Assembly: GCA_934272745.1 (NCBI GenBank)
Contig: CAKQSI010000015.1
Coordinates: 1 to 45,917 of the forward strand
Reading direction: 5' to 3'
DNA length: 45,917 nucleotides
DNA from: an uncultured Clostridia bacterium
GTDB taxonomy: Bacteria > Bacillota > Clostridia > Christensenellales > Borkfalkiaceae
This document shows positions 22,473 to 30,940 of the stretch, one piece after another (the first letter of the stretch is position 1; the number at the start of each line of letters is the position of its first letter). The notes under the pieces are model-generated. The model made no database searches. It was not told the DNA's origin and saw nothing but the letters and a program-made list of their open reading frames with translations. The translations under genes were made by a program, and so were the position numbers.

Positions 22473-24002
22473 ATGCGAGAAAGAGTATTGGTGTTGGATT
22501 TCGGCGGTCAGTATAATCAGTTGATTGCCCGCCGCGTCCGCGAACAGAACGTATATTGCGACCTTGTCCCGTCGGACTGGACGCTGGAACAGATCAAGGC
22601 GTACGCCCCCAAAGGGATCATCTTTACGGGCGGACCCAACAGCGTTTACGAAGACGGCGCGCCGCACGTCGATCCGGGTGTGTTCGACCTCGGTATTCCC
22701 GTGCTCGGCATTTGCTACGGCTGTCAGTTGATCGCCTACACGCTGGGCGGAAAGGTGCTGCACGCCGAAACGCGCGAATACGGCAAACAGGACGTTTTTT
22801 ACGAGGACGTCCCCCTGTTTTCCGGTATTCATAAAGAGAACGTTTGCTGGATGAGCCATACCGACCGGGTGGAAGAACTCCCCGCGGGGTTTTCGGTCGT
22901 CGCACACACCGCTACCTGCCCGGTTGCCGCTATGGGGAATCCGGAGCGGAAAATTTACGGCGTGCAGTTCCATCCCGAAGTCGTCCATACCAAGGAAGGC
23001 GACAAAATTTTACGCAACTTCTTGTACGAGGTCTGCGGCGTTTCGGGCGACTGGACGATGGCGAATTTCGCAAAAGAACAGATCAAAGCGCTCAAGGAAA
23101 AACTGGGCGATAAAAAAGTGCTCTGCGCAATGAGCGGCGGGGTGGATTCCGCCGTCGCGGCAACGCTGGTACACGCCGCCGCGGGCGACAACCTGACCTG
23201 TATTTTCGTCAACCACGGTCTGCTTCGCAAAAACGAGGTGGAAGAGGTGGAGCGCGTGTTCAGACAGGAACGCGGCATGAACCTCGTCACGGTGGACGCT
23301 TCCGACCGGTTCTTAAACAAACTTGCCGGCGTTTCCGATCCCGAAACCAAAAGAAAGATCATCGGCGCGGAGTTTATCCGCGTGTTTGAAGAAGAAGCCA
23401 GAAAGATCGGCAAAGTGGACTTTTTGGTGCAGGGCACCATTTATCCCGACGTCATCGAAAGCGGCAAGGGGAAATCCGCCACTATCAAAAGTCACCACAA
23501 CGTGGGCGGTCTGCCCTCGGTTGTGGACTTTAAGGAGATTGTGGAACCGCTTCGCGACCTGTTTAAGGACGAAGTACGCAAGGTCGGTTTCGAACTGGGC
23601 TTGCCCGAAGAGATCGTCATGCGCCAACCCTTCCCGGGACCGGGACTTGCGATCCGTATTCTGGGCGACATCACGCGCGAAAAGATCGCGACGCTGCAGG
23701 ACGCGGACTGGATTTTCCGCGACGAGATCGCAAAAGCGGGCTTGAACCGGGAAATCTGGCAGTACTTTGCCGTGCTGACTTCCTCCAAAACGGTGGGCGT
23801 CATGGGCGACAGCCGCACCTACCAGTACACGCTCGCGCTGCGCGCGGTGACCAGCGTGGACGGCATGACCGCCGACTGGGCGCGTATTCCGTTCGACGTG
23901 CTTGAAAAAATCAGCACGCGCATCGTAAACGAGGTGAAAGACGTCAACCGCATCGTGTACGATATCACTTCCAAACCGCCCGCAACCATCGAGTGGGAAT
24001 AA
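22473..24002 (+). CDS. guaA: GMP synthase, glutamine-hydrolysing (509 aa)
   Basis: The N-terminal class I amidotransferase domain carries GICYGCQ with the catalytic Cys near residue 83 and HPEV near residue 170. The ATP-pyrophosphatase domain has SGGVDSAV near residue 224, and the C-terminal dimerisation domain ends PPATIEWE, the usual terminus of GuaA. It turns XMP and glutamine into GMP. It follows guaB by three bases, and a terminator lies at 24014-24042. Confidence 0.98.
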   Translation: MRERVLVLDFGGQYNQLIARRVREQNVYCDLVPSDWTLEQIKAYAPKGIIFTGGPNSVYEDGAPHVDPGVFDLGIPVLGICYGCQLIAYTLGGKVLHAETREYGKQDVFYEDVPLFSGIHKENVCWMSHTDRVEELPAGFSVVAHTATCPVAAMGNPERKIYGVQFHPEVVHTKEGDKILRNFLYEVCGVSGDWTMANFAKEQIKALKEKLGDKKVLCAMSGGVDSAVAATLVHAAAGDNLTCIFVNHGLLRKNEVEEVERVFRQERGMNLVTVDASDRFLNKLAGVSDPETKRKIIGAEFIRVFEEEARKIGKVDFLVQGTIYPDVIESGKGKSATIKSHHNVGGLPSVVDFKEIVEPLRDLFKDEVRKVGFELGLPEEIVMRQPFPGPGLAIRILGDITREKIATLQDADWIFRDEIAKAGLNREIWQYFAVLTSSKTVGVMGDSRTYQYTLALRAVTSVDGMTADWARIPFDVLEKISTRIVNEVKDVNRIVYDITSKPPATIEWE

Positions 24003-24013
24003 GCAAAATTCGG

Positions 24014-24042
24014 GGGCGCAATCTTTGCGCTCCTTATTTTTG
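24014..24042 (+). terminator. Terminator of guaB-guaA
   Basis: GGGGCGCAA and TTGCGCTCC (one G-U pair) form a 9-bp stem over a 3-nt loop, followed by TTATTTTT. Confidence 0.8.
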
Positions 24043-24097
24043 GTCGAAAATTTATTGAAAAAACAAGCAACTACAGTCAGAAGAAAGGAGAAAATTT

Positions 24098-24595
24098 GTG
24101 AAACTGGTGGAAAGAAACTGTCCGCATTGCGGCGCCCGGCTGGAGATTGACGAGGATAAAAAGAAAGCGTTTTGTATGTATTGCGGCGCAGAATTGACAA
24201 TCGATTCCGAAAAACCGGCAACGCCGTATAACAATGCGGAAGCCGCGGGGTACGAGTTTGAAAAAGGGCGGCAACGCGCCCGGGAAGAGATGCGCGGGGC
24301 ACAGCGTGCCGAAGCGCAATGGGACGCGGGGCAGCAGGCTGCTTCGGCAAATCCGTATGCAGGTCAATCGGCGACGTACGGTAAGCCGAAAAAGCATTTG
24401 TTCTGGTGGGTTGTCGGCTGGATTTTTATTTTTCCGATTCCGCTTACCATTGTAACCGTGCGCAGCAAACTGCCGAAATGGGCAAAAGCGCTGATCATCG
24501 TCGCCGCGTGGGCGGTCTATCTCGGATTCTCGTTGGCGAATAATAATAATGATGAGGGAACTGCGATCCTGCGCCGCCTGACGCCTTTGCGGTAA
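24098..24595 (+). CDS. Zinc-ribbon protein with C-terminal membrane helices (165 aa)
   Basis: The N-terminus has CPHCGA-(17)-CMYCGA (residues 8-32), a four-cysteine zinc ribbon. An Ala/Gln/Arg-rich linker follows, then a membrane segment FWWVVGWIFIFPIPLTIVTV and a second helix (ALIIVAAWAVYLGFSLAN). Such zinc-ribbon/membrane proteins are common in Bacillota with no agreed role. The start is GTG 24098 with an AAAGGAG site seven bases ahead. Its stop codon lies inside a short tandem repeat (24592-24618). Confidence 0.78.
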   Translation: MKLVERNCPHCGARLEIDEDKKKAFCMYCGAELTIDSEKPATPYNNAEAAGYEFEKGRQRAREEMRGAQRAEAQWDAGQQAASANPYAGQSATYGKPKKHLFWWVVGWIFIFPIPLTIVTVRSKLPKWAKALIIVAAWAVYLGFSLANNNNDEGTAILRRLTPLR

Positions 24596-24618
24596 GGGCG
24601 CGTTTCCGTAAGGGCGCG
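24592..24618 (+). repeat. 16-bp-period repeat including a stop codon
   Basis: GTAAGGGCGCG occurs at 24592-24602, where TAA is the stop of the zinc-ribbon gene, and again at 24608-24618. Weaker echoes (AAAGGGCG, GTAAGGG, CAAGGGCG) continue to about 24664. Confidence 0.8.
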
Positions 24619-24710
24619 GTTCTTTAAAGGGCGTTCCTGTAAGGGAAACGGTTATGCAAGGGCGTTTTTTTGAGTGTCTTTCCCGAAAATACTATTTAGA
24701 AAGGGACATT

Positions 24711-25403
24711 ATGATACGTTTCGTTTTATTGGATCTGGACGATACGCTTCTGGATTTTGCCGCCGCGGAACGGGCGGCGCTTTCCGCAACTCTGACGGAG
24801 TTTGGGGTGGCGCCGAAAGAAGAACTTCTTGCAGGCTACAGCGAGATCAACGCCGCCATGTGGCGGGCGATGGAGCGCGGGGAGATCGACCGCGAGGATC
24901 TGAAGCGGGTACGGTTTCGCATTTTTGCGGAAAAATTCGGGCTGACCCTGCCGGTGGAAAAGGTCAAGACGGCTTACGAAGGGCGACTTGGCGACGGCTT
25001 TTTTCTGATGCCGCGGGCGGAAGAAACGCTTGCCGCGCTGCAAAAGAAATACGACCTGTACGTCCTTACCAACGGCACGGTGGCGGTGCAGACCCGGCGC
25101 ATTGCGGGCAGCGGCGTGGAACGCTATATCAAGGGCGCCTTTTATTCGGAAGAAGTGGGCTTTCAAAAGCCGAAAAAAGAGTATTTCGACGCGGTTTTTG
25201 CCCGGATTCCCGACTTTTCGGCAGAAAGCGCCGTGATGGTGGGTGACAGTCTGACTTCGGACGTCTTAGGGGCGAAGAACGCCGGGCTGCGCTCGGTATG
25301 GTTCAACCCCAAAGGGCAGCCGCGCCCGGAAAACGGTATCGTCGATCTGGAAATCAAGGATCTTGCCGAACTGTTGCCGCTTTTAAAGCGCACGTTCGGC
25401 TGA
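24711..25403 (+). CDS. HAD-superfamily hydrolase, YjjG-like (230 aa)
   Basis: The catalytic motif DLDDTLLDF (residues 7-15), the VLTNGT motif (near 117), the lysine in the FQKPKKEYFD motif (near 153), and the MVGDSLTSDVLGAKNAG motif (near 178) are those of HAD subfamily IA, closest in layout to YjjG-type 5'-nucleotidases that clean up non-canonical pyrimidine nucleotides. I chose ATG 24711 because AAAGGGAC precedes it and DLDDT then sits at the normal depth. Substrate is uncertain; general HAD phosphatase is the safe name. Confidence 0.88.
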   Translation: MIRFVLLDLDDTLLDFAAAERAALSATLTEFGVAPKEELLAGYSEINAAMWRAMERGEIDREDLKRVRFRIFAEKFGLTLPVEKVKTAYEGRLGDGFFLMPRAEETLAALQKKYDLYVLTNGTVAVQTRRIAGSGVERYIKGAFYSEEVGFQKPKKEYFDAVFARIPDFSAESAVMVGDSLTSDVLGAKNAGLRSVWFNPKGQPRPENGIVDLEIKDLAELLPLLKRTFG

Positions 25404-25432
25404 AGAGGCGGCGTTTTTGCCGGAGCAAAGAG

Positions 25433-25449
25433 CCGGCACTTTTTGCCGG
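25433..25449 (+). terminator. Possible terminator after the HAD gene
   Basis: CCGGCA-CTTTT-TGCCGG is a small hairpin about 30 bases past the stop without a strong T-tail. In the 837-base gap 25404-26240 the only other items I can support are the ncRNA candidate and the two promoters listed below. Confidence 0.35.
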
Positions 25450-25819
25450 ATGAGGAAGCGAACGCGCGTTTCGGCTCCCGCCGGACGCGCGTAGTAGTTG
25501 TTGTGCTTTTTGTAAAATCGTCAGCCGCGGGCGCGCATGGAGCCATGCCGGCGGAGCGTCCGGAGCCGTGGATGCGCGGGGATAATCCTGCCCGCATGTC
25601 GTTTTTTGCACTTTTTGCGGGGCGCACTGTAATTTTTTGCTCCATTTTCACTAAAGGCACTTTTGGCAAGTAAAAATTGTTTTTGGAGAAAACCCGGAAA
25701 AACTGCCGTTTTTTCGGGCAAATTTTTATTTTGTGTCGAAATCAGTGCGGTTTTCTTTAAAAAATCAGAGATAAAAGCGTTCCTTAACTACCCCTTAAAA
25801 ATCGTTTATGGCTAAAAAA

Positions 25820-25849
25820 TTGACAAGTCTTTGGTTTTTTCGGTATAAT
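25820..25849 (+). promoter_or_regulatory. Strong promoter of an orphan transcript
   Basis: Perfect TTGACA (25820-25825), 18-base spacer, perfect TATAAT (25844-25849). No credible ORF follows before the terminator at 25969-26003. Confidence 0.85.
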
Positions 25850-25856
25850 GGGCGTG

Positions 25857-26008
25857 TTCTTAGTAAAGGTCGTCTTTGCCGAACGCGGCGGGGCGGCGCT
25901 TCTTCCTTTCCCTGCGGGCAGCGCAGGGTTTCCCCTTCCGAACGTGTGAGAGTATGAAAAAACGGAGCGAAAAGCCCGCGCCACTTAGTGGCGCGGGCTT
26001 TTCGGTTG
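25857..26008 (+). ncRNA. Candidate small RNA or leader of about 150 nt
   Basis: It starts about seven bases after a perfect promoter and ends at a 17-bp hairpin terminator. The inside holds a hairpin CCCTGCG-ggcag-CGCAGGG (about 25912-25930) and a GC-rich region (about 25879-25911). There is no ORF with a ribosome site; the only open frame crosses the terminator. The next gene has its own promoter at 26126-26153. I compared it by eye with 4.5S, 6S, tmRNA, RNase P and common riboswitches and saw no signature. It could also be a leader whose terminator is conditional. Confidence 0.55.
25969..26003 (+). terminator. Strong hairpin terminator of the orphan transcript
   Basis: The 17-base left arm GAAAAGCCCGCGCCACT (25969-25985) pairs exactly with 25987-26003, with a small loop around 25986 and T-rich sequence in and after the right arm. 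Confidence 0.85.
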
Positions 26009-26125
26009 CTTTTGCGGAAAACGGGCGAAGCCGCTTTTGTGGCGAGAGGTGCGGGCAAATCTCCTTTAAGGCGAGGGTTTACCGGAATTTTACGATAAAA
26101 ACAGCGGCTTTTTCCCGGAAACGGG

Positions 26126-26153
26126 TTGCATTCCTGTTCGGTTGTGGTATAAT
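26126..26153 (+). promoter_or_regulatory. Predicted promoter of the MscS gene
   Basis: TTGCAT (26126-26131), 16-base spacer, TATAAT (26148-26153) in the GTGGTATAAT context, about 90 bases before the start. Confidence 0.7.
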
Positions 26154-26240
26154 AAGAAAGGTGTAATAACGTAGTATAAATATCGGCGGCGACCCAAAGA
26201 GAGGCTTCCGGCTTGCCCGGTTCCCGATTTTGAGGGACGT

Positions 26241-27275
26241 ATGCCAAAAAACGTGACGAGGCTTTTTATGCAGACACTGAAAGACATCTGGAACAACGTT
26301 TATAACTGGCTGACGACAAGCGGCGTCCGCTTCGTTCTCGGATTGATCGCGTTGATTCTTCTTTGGAAATTATCCAAAGCCGTCGTCAAGCGCATCCGCG
26401 CAAAGATGATGAAAAAGGGTGTGGAAAGTACCGTCGTTCAGGTGACGTACGACATGCTCCTGATCCTGTTCCGCCTGATCTCCGTTCTGATCTTTATGGG
26501 AATTGTGGGGATCAACACCGCTTCGCTGAGCGCGGCGATCGCGGCGACCGGTCTTACCGTCGGGCTGGCGCTGCAAGGCGCGTTTTCCAACTTTGCGGGC
26601 GGAGTGATCATTCTCGGCAGCAAAATGTTCCTCGACGGCGATTATATCGAAGTCGGCGGGGTGGAAGGCACGGTAGAAAGTATCAAACTTCTCTATACGC
26701 ATCTCGTAACCTGGGACAATAAGGTCATCACCGTGCCCAACGGCACGCTTGCCAACGGCATCGTGATCAACTATACCAAAAAGGGCGTGCGCCGTGTGGA
26801 CCACACCTTCTCCATTTCTTACGACGCCGATTACGAAAAGGCGAAAGAGGTTTTGACCGAGACCGCCAAAACCGCGCCGCTGGTGCTGGATAAGCCGCAG
26901 CCCTTCGTCGGCATGACCAAACACGGGGAAAGCAGCGTGGATATCGCCGTCCGCGTGTGGGTCAAGACCGAGGATTACTGGACGGTGTATTTCGATATGA
27001 TCGAACGCGTCAAGCGCGTGCTGGACGAAAACGGCATCGAGATTCCCTACCCGCAGTTGGACGTGCATATGAAAAACGGCAAAATTCCGGCGGCGTTCGC
27101 CGAAAAAGCCGCGGCGCTTGCCAAGGAACGCAATTCCGCGGGTGCGGAAGCCGAAAACGGAGCGGAAACTTCTGCCGAAACCGGCGATAAGGCGACTGAA
27201 AAAGAGCAATCGGCGACGAAAGAGAAACCGGCAGGCGAAGCGGCGGAAAAAGAACCGAACGACGAAGTTTTATAA
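26241..27275 (+). CDS. mscS: Small-conductance mechanosensitive channel, MscS family (344 aa)
   Basis: The pore helix region AAIAATGLTVGLALQGAFSN with its Gly/Ala packing pattern, then FAGGVIILGSKMFLDGDYIEVGG and TVPNGTLANGIVINYTKKG, match MscS. Such channels open under membrane tension and release solutes in osmotic downshock. Three membrane helices lie in the first 110 residues, and a beta domain and mixed C-terminal domain follow. From about residue 290 an added low-complexity tail of Ala, Glu and Lys (about 55 residues) continues to the end, which normal MscS lacks. ATG 26241 follows TGAGGG; ATG 26268 is the alternative. Confidence 0.92.
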   Translation: MPKNVTRLFMQTLKDIWNNVYNWLTTSGVRFVLGLIALILLWKLSKAVVKRIRAKMMKKGVESTVVQVTYDMLLILFRLISVLIFMGIVGINTASLSAAIAATGLTVGLALQGAFSNFAGGVIILGSKMFLDGDYIEVGGVEGTVESIKLLYTHLVTWDNKVITVPNGTLANGIVINYTKKGVRRVDHTFSISYDADYEKAKEVLTETAKTAPLVLDKPQPFVGMTKHGESSVDIAVRVWVKTEDYWTVYFDMIERVKRVLDENGIEIPYPQLDVHMKNGKIPAAFAEKAAALAKERNSAGAEAENGAETSAETGDKATEKEQSATKEKPAGEAAEKEPNDEVL

Positions 27276-27316
27276 AGTTTTCCAAGGGGGTTTGGCGTTT
27301 TCAAAGGGGCATCGTT

Positions 27317-27397
27317 GCCGGGTTGGTGAAATTCGATATCGCTACCAATCCGGTGAAATTCGATATCGCCGCCGGGTTAGCCAAATCCGATCTTGCC
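27317..27397 (+). repeat. 27-bp tandem repeat, three units, after mscS
   Basis: GTGAAATTCGATATCGC occurs exactly at 27326-27342 and 27353-27369, and a degenerate third unit (AGCCAAATCCGATCTTGC) follows one period later. The 281-base gap 27276-27556 has no other clear element apart from the MFS ribosome site. Confidence 0.85.
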
Positions 27398-27556
27398 TGA
27401 CGAAAGAGGTTTTGGCTTTCAGCGCGTCGGGCGGCGCTTTCGGGAAGGATTACCGGCATACTGCCGGTGAAACCCGATCCACTTACGATAAAATTCCGGA
27501 AAACGGATAATAAAATACGGGTAGGGATTCCATTCGTTACCCTTAAGGAGCGGAAA

Positions 27557-29116
27557 ATGAAACTCAACTACAAACGGACGATTTTCGTGGGGTTTGCGTT
27601 CTTCCTCATCTGCCTGTTCTGGCAGGCGTACGACACGCTGATTCCCAAAATCCTCATCAACAAATTCGGGCTGAACCAAACCTGGTCGGGTTTCATTATG
27701 GCGCTCGACAACCTGCTGGCGCTGTTTCTGCTGCCGCTGTTCGGGTCGCTTTCGGATAAAACCAAAACCAGACTCGGCAAGCGCACGCCGTACATACTGC
27801 TCGGCACCATTCTTGCCTGCGTGCTGTTCGTGGGGCTTTCGGTCGCCGATTACGCGCAACTCAACAAAGTCGCCAGCCTTTCCCCGGACGGGGGAACTTC
27901 CGCCGCCGCCATGCAGGAAATGTGGGACGAAACCAAGGACGAAAAAATCGTCGTGGTGAACGGTAAAAAAGTCGCCCTTTCCGAAGCGATCGACGAGGCG
28001 GACTTCCTTGCCATTCCCACTTATGCGGAAGGGAAAGACGCCTTTTCGGACGACTACGTGACCTACGTGATCCCTGCGCGGCAGGCGCTGGCGTGGAAAA
28101 AAACGGCGCAAAGTCCGGTGACTCTGGTGTGCTTTATCATTGTGCTGTTGCTGCTGCTCGTTTCGATGTCCACGTTCCGCAGCCCCGCCGTGGCGCTGAT
28201 GCCGGACGTGACGCTTCCCCCCTTACGGAGCAAAGCCAATGCGATCATCAACCTGATGGGCGCTGCGGGCGGCGCGCTGGTGCTGGTGCTCGGCATCGTG
28301 ATGGGGACGGGAAAGGCAAGCAACGCTATGATGAGTTATCTCCCGTTCTTCTCGATCTCGGCGGGAATTATGCTGGTTTGCCTGATTATCTTTATGTTGA
28401 CCGTGAAGGAACCGCTCTGGGCGAAGGAACGCGAGGAAGAAGAAATCCGTCTGGGGCTTTCCGAAGCGCAGACCGACGAAGAAAAAGCCGAAGGGGACAG
28501 AAAACTTTCCAAAGGCGAAAAAATTTCGCTGCTTCTCATTTTGTTCTCGGTCGTGTTCTGGTACATGGGCTACAACGCGGTGACTTCCAAATATTCGGTC
28601 TACGCCGAACAGGTGCTTTCGGTTGACTATAACTTAACGCTGATGATCGCGACGGGCGCGGCGATCGTGTCCTATATTCCCATCGGCTTTATCGCTTCCC
28701 GCGTGGGGCGGAAAAAGACCATTCTCGCGGGCGTGGTGATGCTTGCGGCGGCGTTCGGAATCGCTTCCTTTTTGGGGAAAGGGACTTCCGCCCTCGTGAT
28801 GGACGCGTTGTTTGCCTTGGCGGGCATCGGCTGGGCGACCATCAACGTCAACAGTTACCCCATGGTAGTGGAACTGGCGCGGGGCAGCACGGTCGGTAAA
28901 TTTACGGGATATTATTACACTGCCAGTATGGCGGCGCAGGCGGCGACTCCGCTGCTTTCCGGACTTTTGATGGATCACGCCGGCATGCGCACGCTTTTTC
29001 CGTACGCGACGGTATTCGTGGCGCTGGCGTTTATCACGATGTTCTTCGTCCGGCACGGGGACAGCAAGCCGCCGAAGTCCGGCAAGCTGGAAACCTTTGC
29101 CGATCTGGACGTGTAA
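27557..29116 (+). CDS. MFS transporter, SLC45-like / sugar-transporter type (519 aa)
   Basis: Twelve-helix transporter. The loop GSLSDKTKTRLGKRTPYILLG between helices 2 and 3 (about residues 72-92) is the MFS signature in the form seen in SLC45-type and glycoside-pentoside-hexuronide-like carriers. Helix 1 (FVGFAFFLICLFWQAYDTLIP) and helix 5 (SPAVALMPDVTLPPLRSKANA) fit too. An insert of about 75 residues after helix 3 (from the GLSVADYAQ region) is hydrophilic and unusual for the family. I chose ATG 27557 because AAGGAG precedes it; the frame is open 30 codons further upstream. Substrate is probably a sugar or glycoside, but this is inference. Confidence 0.85.
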   Translation: MKLNYKRTIFVGFAFFLICLFWQAYDTLIPKILINKFGLNQTWSGFIMALDNLLALFLLPLFGSLSDKTKTRLGKRTPYILLGTILACVLFVGLSVADYAQLNKVASLSPDGGTSAAAMQEMWDETKDEKIVVVNGKKVALSEAIDEADFLAIPTYAEGKDAFSDDYVTYVIPARQALAWKKTAQSPVTLVCFIIVLLLLLVSMSTFRSPAVALMPDVTLPPLRSKANAIINLMGAAGGALVLVLGIVMGTGKASNAMMSYLPFFSISAGIMLVCLIIFMLTVKEPLWAKEREEEEIRLGLSEAQTDEEKAEGDRKLSKGEKISLLLILFSVVFWYMGYNAVTSKYSVYAEQVLSVDYNLTLMIATGAAIVSYIPIGFIASRVGRKKTILAGVVMLAAAFGIASFLGKGTSALVMDALFALAGIGWATINVNSYPMVVELARGSTVGKFTGYYYTASMAAQAATPLLSGLLMDHAGMRTLFPYATVFVALAFITMFFVRHGDSKPPKSGKLETFADLDV

Positions 29117-29194
29117 CGCCGTACTTCCTGCCGGGCGCCGGAAGCGCGCCGCTTTACGAATCGGTGCCCGTAGAATGAAACCTTGTAAGGACAA

Positions 29195-29238
29195 AAAGCC
29201 CGGCGGGCGAAAGCAGTTGCTTTCGCCCGCCGGGCTTT
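29195..29238. terminator. Strong bidirectional terminator, 21-bp stem
   Basis: AAAGCCCGGCGGGCGAAAGC plus one base (29195-29215) pairs perfectly with 29218-29238. It ends in CTTT and begins with AAAG, so it serves both the MFS gene and the convergent lipoprotein gene. Confidence 0.88.
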
Positions 29239-29304
29239 ATCATAATCTGTTCGGAAAATTTGCGGCTGCGTTTGGGGGTGACGGGTAAGGAAAGTTGCGG
29301 AAAA

Positions 29305-29475
29305 GGTTTTCGCTTCCATCGCAAAGGCTTCTATCGCAAAGAATTCCTGCTTCCGCCGCAAACGATCCGGAGCCCCGCAGGAGCACTTCCGCTTCAAACA
29401 ATGAAAAGCCGCAAAGTGCCTTGCGTTCAAAACGTTGCGCCGCAAACGAATTACGCTTCAAACGACAGGCGGTAA
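29305..29475 (-). repeat. Degenerate repeats around the 3' end of the large lipoprotein gene
   Basis: On the plus strand GCTTCCATCGCAAAG and GCTTCTATCGCAAAG follow each other at about 29309-29340, then a diverged GCTTCCGCCGCAAACG. Closer to the gene, CCGCTTCAAACAATG, GCGTTCAAAACGTTG and ACGCTTCAAACGACAGG recur; the last is the gene's own 3' end. The gap 29117-29450 holds only these and the terminator. Confidence 0.55.
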
Positions 29476-30686
29476 ACCAGCGCCTGCGCGCCGGCAAAGT
29501 CGTTACAGACGATATAGGTCACGCCGTCGATCAGAAAAATCGCTTCCGGTTCCGCACTGGTGGGAACGATGACGGTCATAATCAGGTTGCATTCCCAGTC
29601 GTAAATGCGGATTTCCGCAGGCGCGTTGTTTTGCGAAGAACGCACGAAACAGGCGCCGTTTGCCGAAGCGTACAGACTTTGGGAAAGACTTTTGGGTTCT
29701 TCCACCCCTTTGGAAAGGGAAAGGGTCAGGTCGCCGTCCCAGACGTCCAGCGTGCCGCCGCCCCATTCTCCGGAAAAGAACCGGTCGGTTTCCTCGTCGT
29801 ACGCCATGGCAAAGAAAGGCTTTTCGAGATCGTGCGACCCGGTAATTTGCAGCGTTTCGGGGTCTACCAGCGAATAGCGGTTATAATGTCCGTCGTTCGA
29901 CTGGCAGTGCGAAATCAGCAATTTGTCCCATTTTTTGACGTACGTGATCGCGTTTGCATGATCTAAGGCAAGCGGTTCGCTTTCCTTTTCCACCGTGCCG
30001 TCCGTATTTACCGCCAGAATGCGGGTGAGTTCCGACCCGTCGGTCTTTTTATAGGTCGCGGCGGCGTAAATTTTGCCCTTCGCGTAAGTTGCGCCCTGCA
30101 TAATACCGTACAGGTTGTCCGCGGAGCGGAAGGTCGTCGCTTCTTCTAAAGAAACGGTATAATTCAGCCCGCGCTGCAACTTCGTCACGTCGGTCGTCCG
30201 TTTGAAAAGGGCAACGCTGCCCGTGTCCTTGGTATTCTTGCGGATCATCGGGCGCTCCTGATTTTTGAGATACGTATCCTCAAAATGCGTCAGCGCGGCG
30301 TTCAGCGTCACGCCGTTTTTGCCGGCGATGAGAATGCGGCCGTCCGCTTCCGCAACCAGCCAGTCTTCGTCTTCCAGTTCGTCGGTCAGTTCCAAAGCGT
30401 CGATGCGGTTGGTCATTCCCACTAAAATTTCGTACCGGAAATCGGCTTCGTCCGTGGTTTCGTCGCCCTGCACGGGAAGATCGAGTTTCCACGCGGTTTT
30501 CAGCCCGGCTTGCAGCGCGGCAGCCGTTTCTTTTGCGTAGGCGTTTCCCGCTTCGTAAGTGATGACGTAATCTGTGGTGACGGTAACTTCCCCGTCCGGG
30601 GTTTTCGGGGCGCAGGCGGAAAAACTTGCCGTCCCCAAAAGCAGCGAAATTGCGGCAACCGCCGCGAAAAGTTTTTTCGATTTCAA
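29451..30686 (-). CDS. Large unknown lipoprotein, beta-propeller-like (411 aa)
   Basis: The start is TTG 30686, with an AAAGGAG site seven bases ahead and a promoter 65-93 bases upstream; an earlier in-frame TTG falls inside the -35 box, so it cannot be the start. The signal LFAAVAAISLLLGTASFSAC has an FSAC lipobox. The mature part starts with an alpha/beta segment (TTDYVITYEAGNAYAKETAA, like the N-terminal domains of some carbohydrate-active proteins), then has repeated four-strand blades (GIMQGATYAKGKIYAAATYKK, NAITYVKKWDKLLISHC, FFAMAYDEETDRFFSGEWGG, IYDWECNLIMTVIVP) suggesting a beta-propeller. Function is unknown; binding of a sugar or polymer outside the cell is plausible. Confidence 0.78.
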   Translation of the reverse strand: MKSKKLFAAVAAISLLLGTASFSACAPKTPDGEVTVTTDYVITYEAGNAYAKETAAALQAGLKTAWKLDLPVQGDETTDEADFRYEILVGMTNRIDALELTDELEDEDWLVAEADGRILIAGKNGVTLNAALTHFEDTYLKNQERPMIRKNTKDTGSVALFKRTTDVTKLQRGLNYTVSLEEATTFRSADNLYGIMQGATYAKGKIYAAATYKKTDGSELTRILAVNTDGTVEKESEPLALDHANAITYVKKWDKLLISHCQSNDGHYNRYSLVDPETLQITGSHDLEKPFFAMAYDEETDRFFSGEWGGGTLDVWDGDLTLSLSKGVEEPKSLSQSLYASANGACFVRSSQNNAPAEIRIYDWECNLIMTVIVPTSAEPEAIFLIDGVTYIVCNDFAGAQALVYRLSFEA

Positions 30687-30750
30687 CGTTTTTCTCCTTT
30701 CTCCGATTTGTCGGAGGAACGGGGCGAATGCCGCGCCCGCATCGTTTTCT

Positions 30751-30779
30751 ATTATAATACGGCAAGGCGGCTTTGTCAA
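30751..30779 (-). promoter_or_regulatory. Promoter of the large lipoprotein gene
   Basis: Minus strand TTGACA (30779-30774), 17-base spacer, TATAAT (30756-30751). Consensus in both boxes. Confidence 0.9.
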
Positions 30780-30910
30780 CAGTGAAAGATTTTTGGCTGC
30801 GATTTATCGGCGAAAAGGTTTCGCTTTCGATTTTTTGCGGCACAAATGCGAAGGAAACAAAATTTTTTGTGCTATCATTTGGTAAGACCGGCGAAAAATT
30901 TCGTCGGATT

Positions 30911-30940
30911 TTAACTTTTACGGGGGATTTGTGTTATAAT
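30911..30940 (+). promoter_or_regulatory. Extended -10 promoter overlapping the start of the toxin-like gene
   Basis: TTAACT (30911-30916), 18-base spacer, TATAAT (30935-30940) in the context TTTGTGTTATAAT, which includes an extended -10 TGT. The same TGTTATAAT form occurs at 20037-20048 and GTTATAAT at 32085-32092. Confidence 0.65.

Noticed and set aside
21126..22988. Minus-strand open frame of 620 codons over guaB and guaA
   Set aside because: Antisense to two secure housekeeping genes, with a low-complexity Arg/His/Asp-rich translation.
25876..26166. Plus-strand open frame of about 96 codons in the HAD-mscS gap
   Set aside because: It has no ribosome site, crosses the 17-bp terminator and runs into the mscS promoter.
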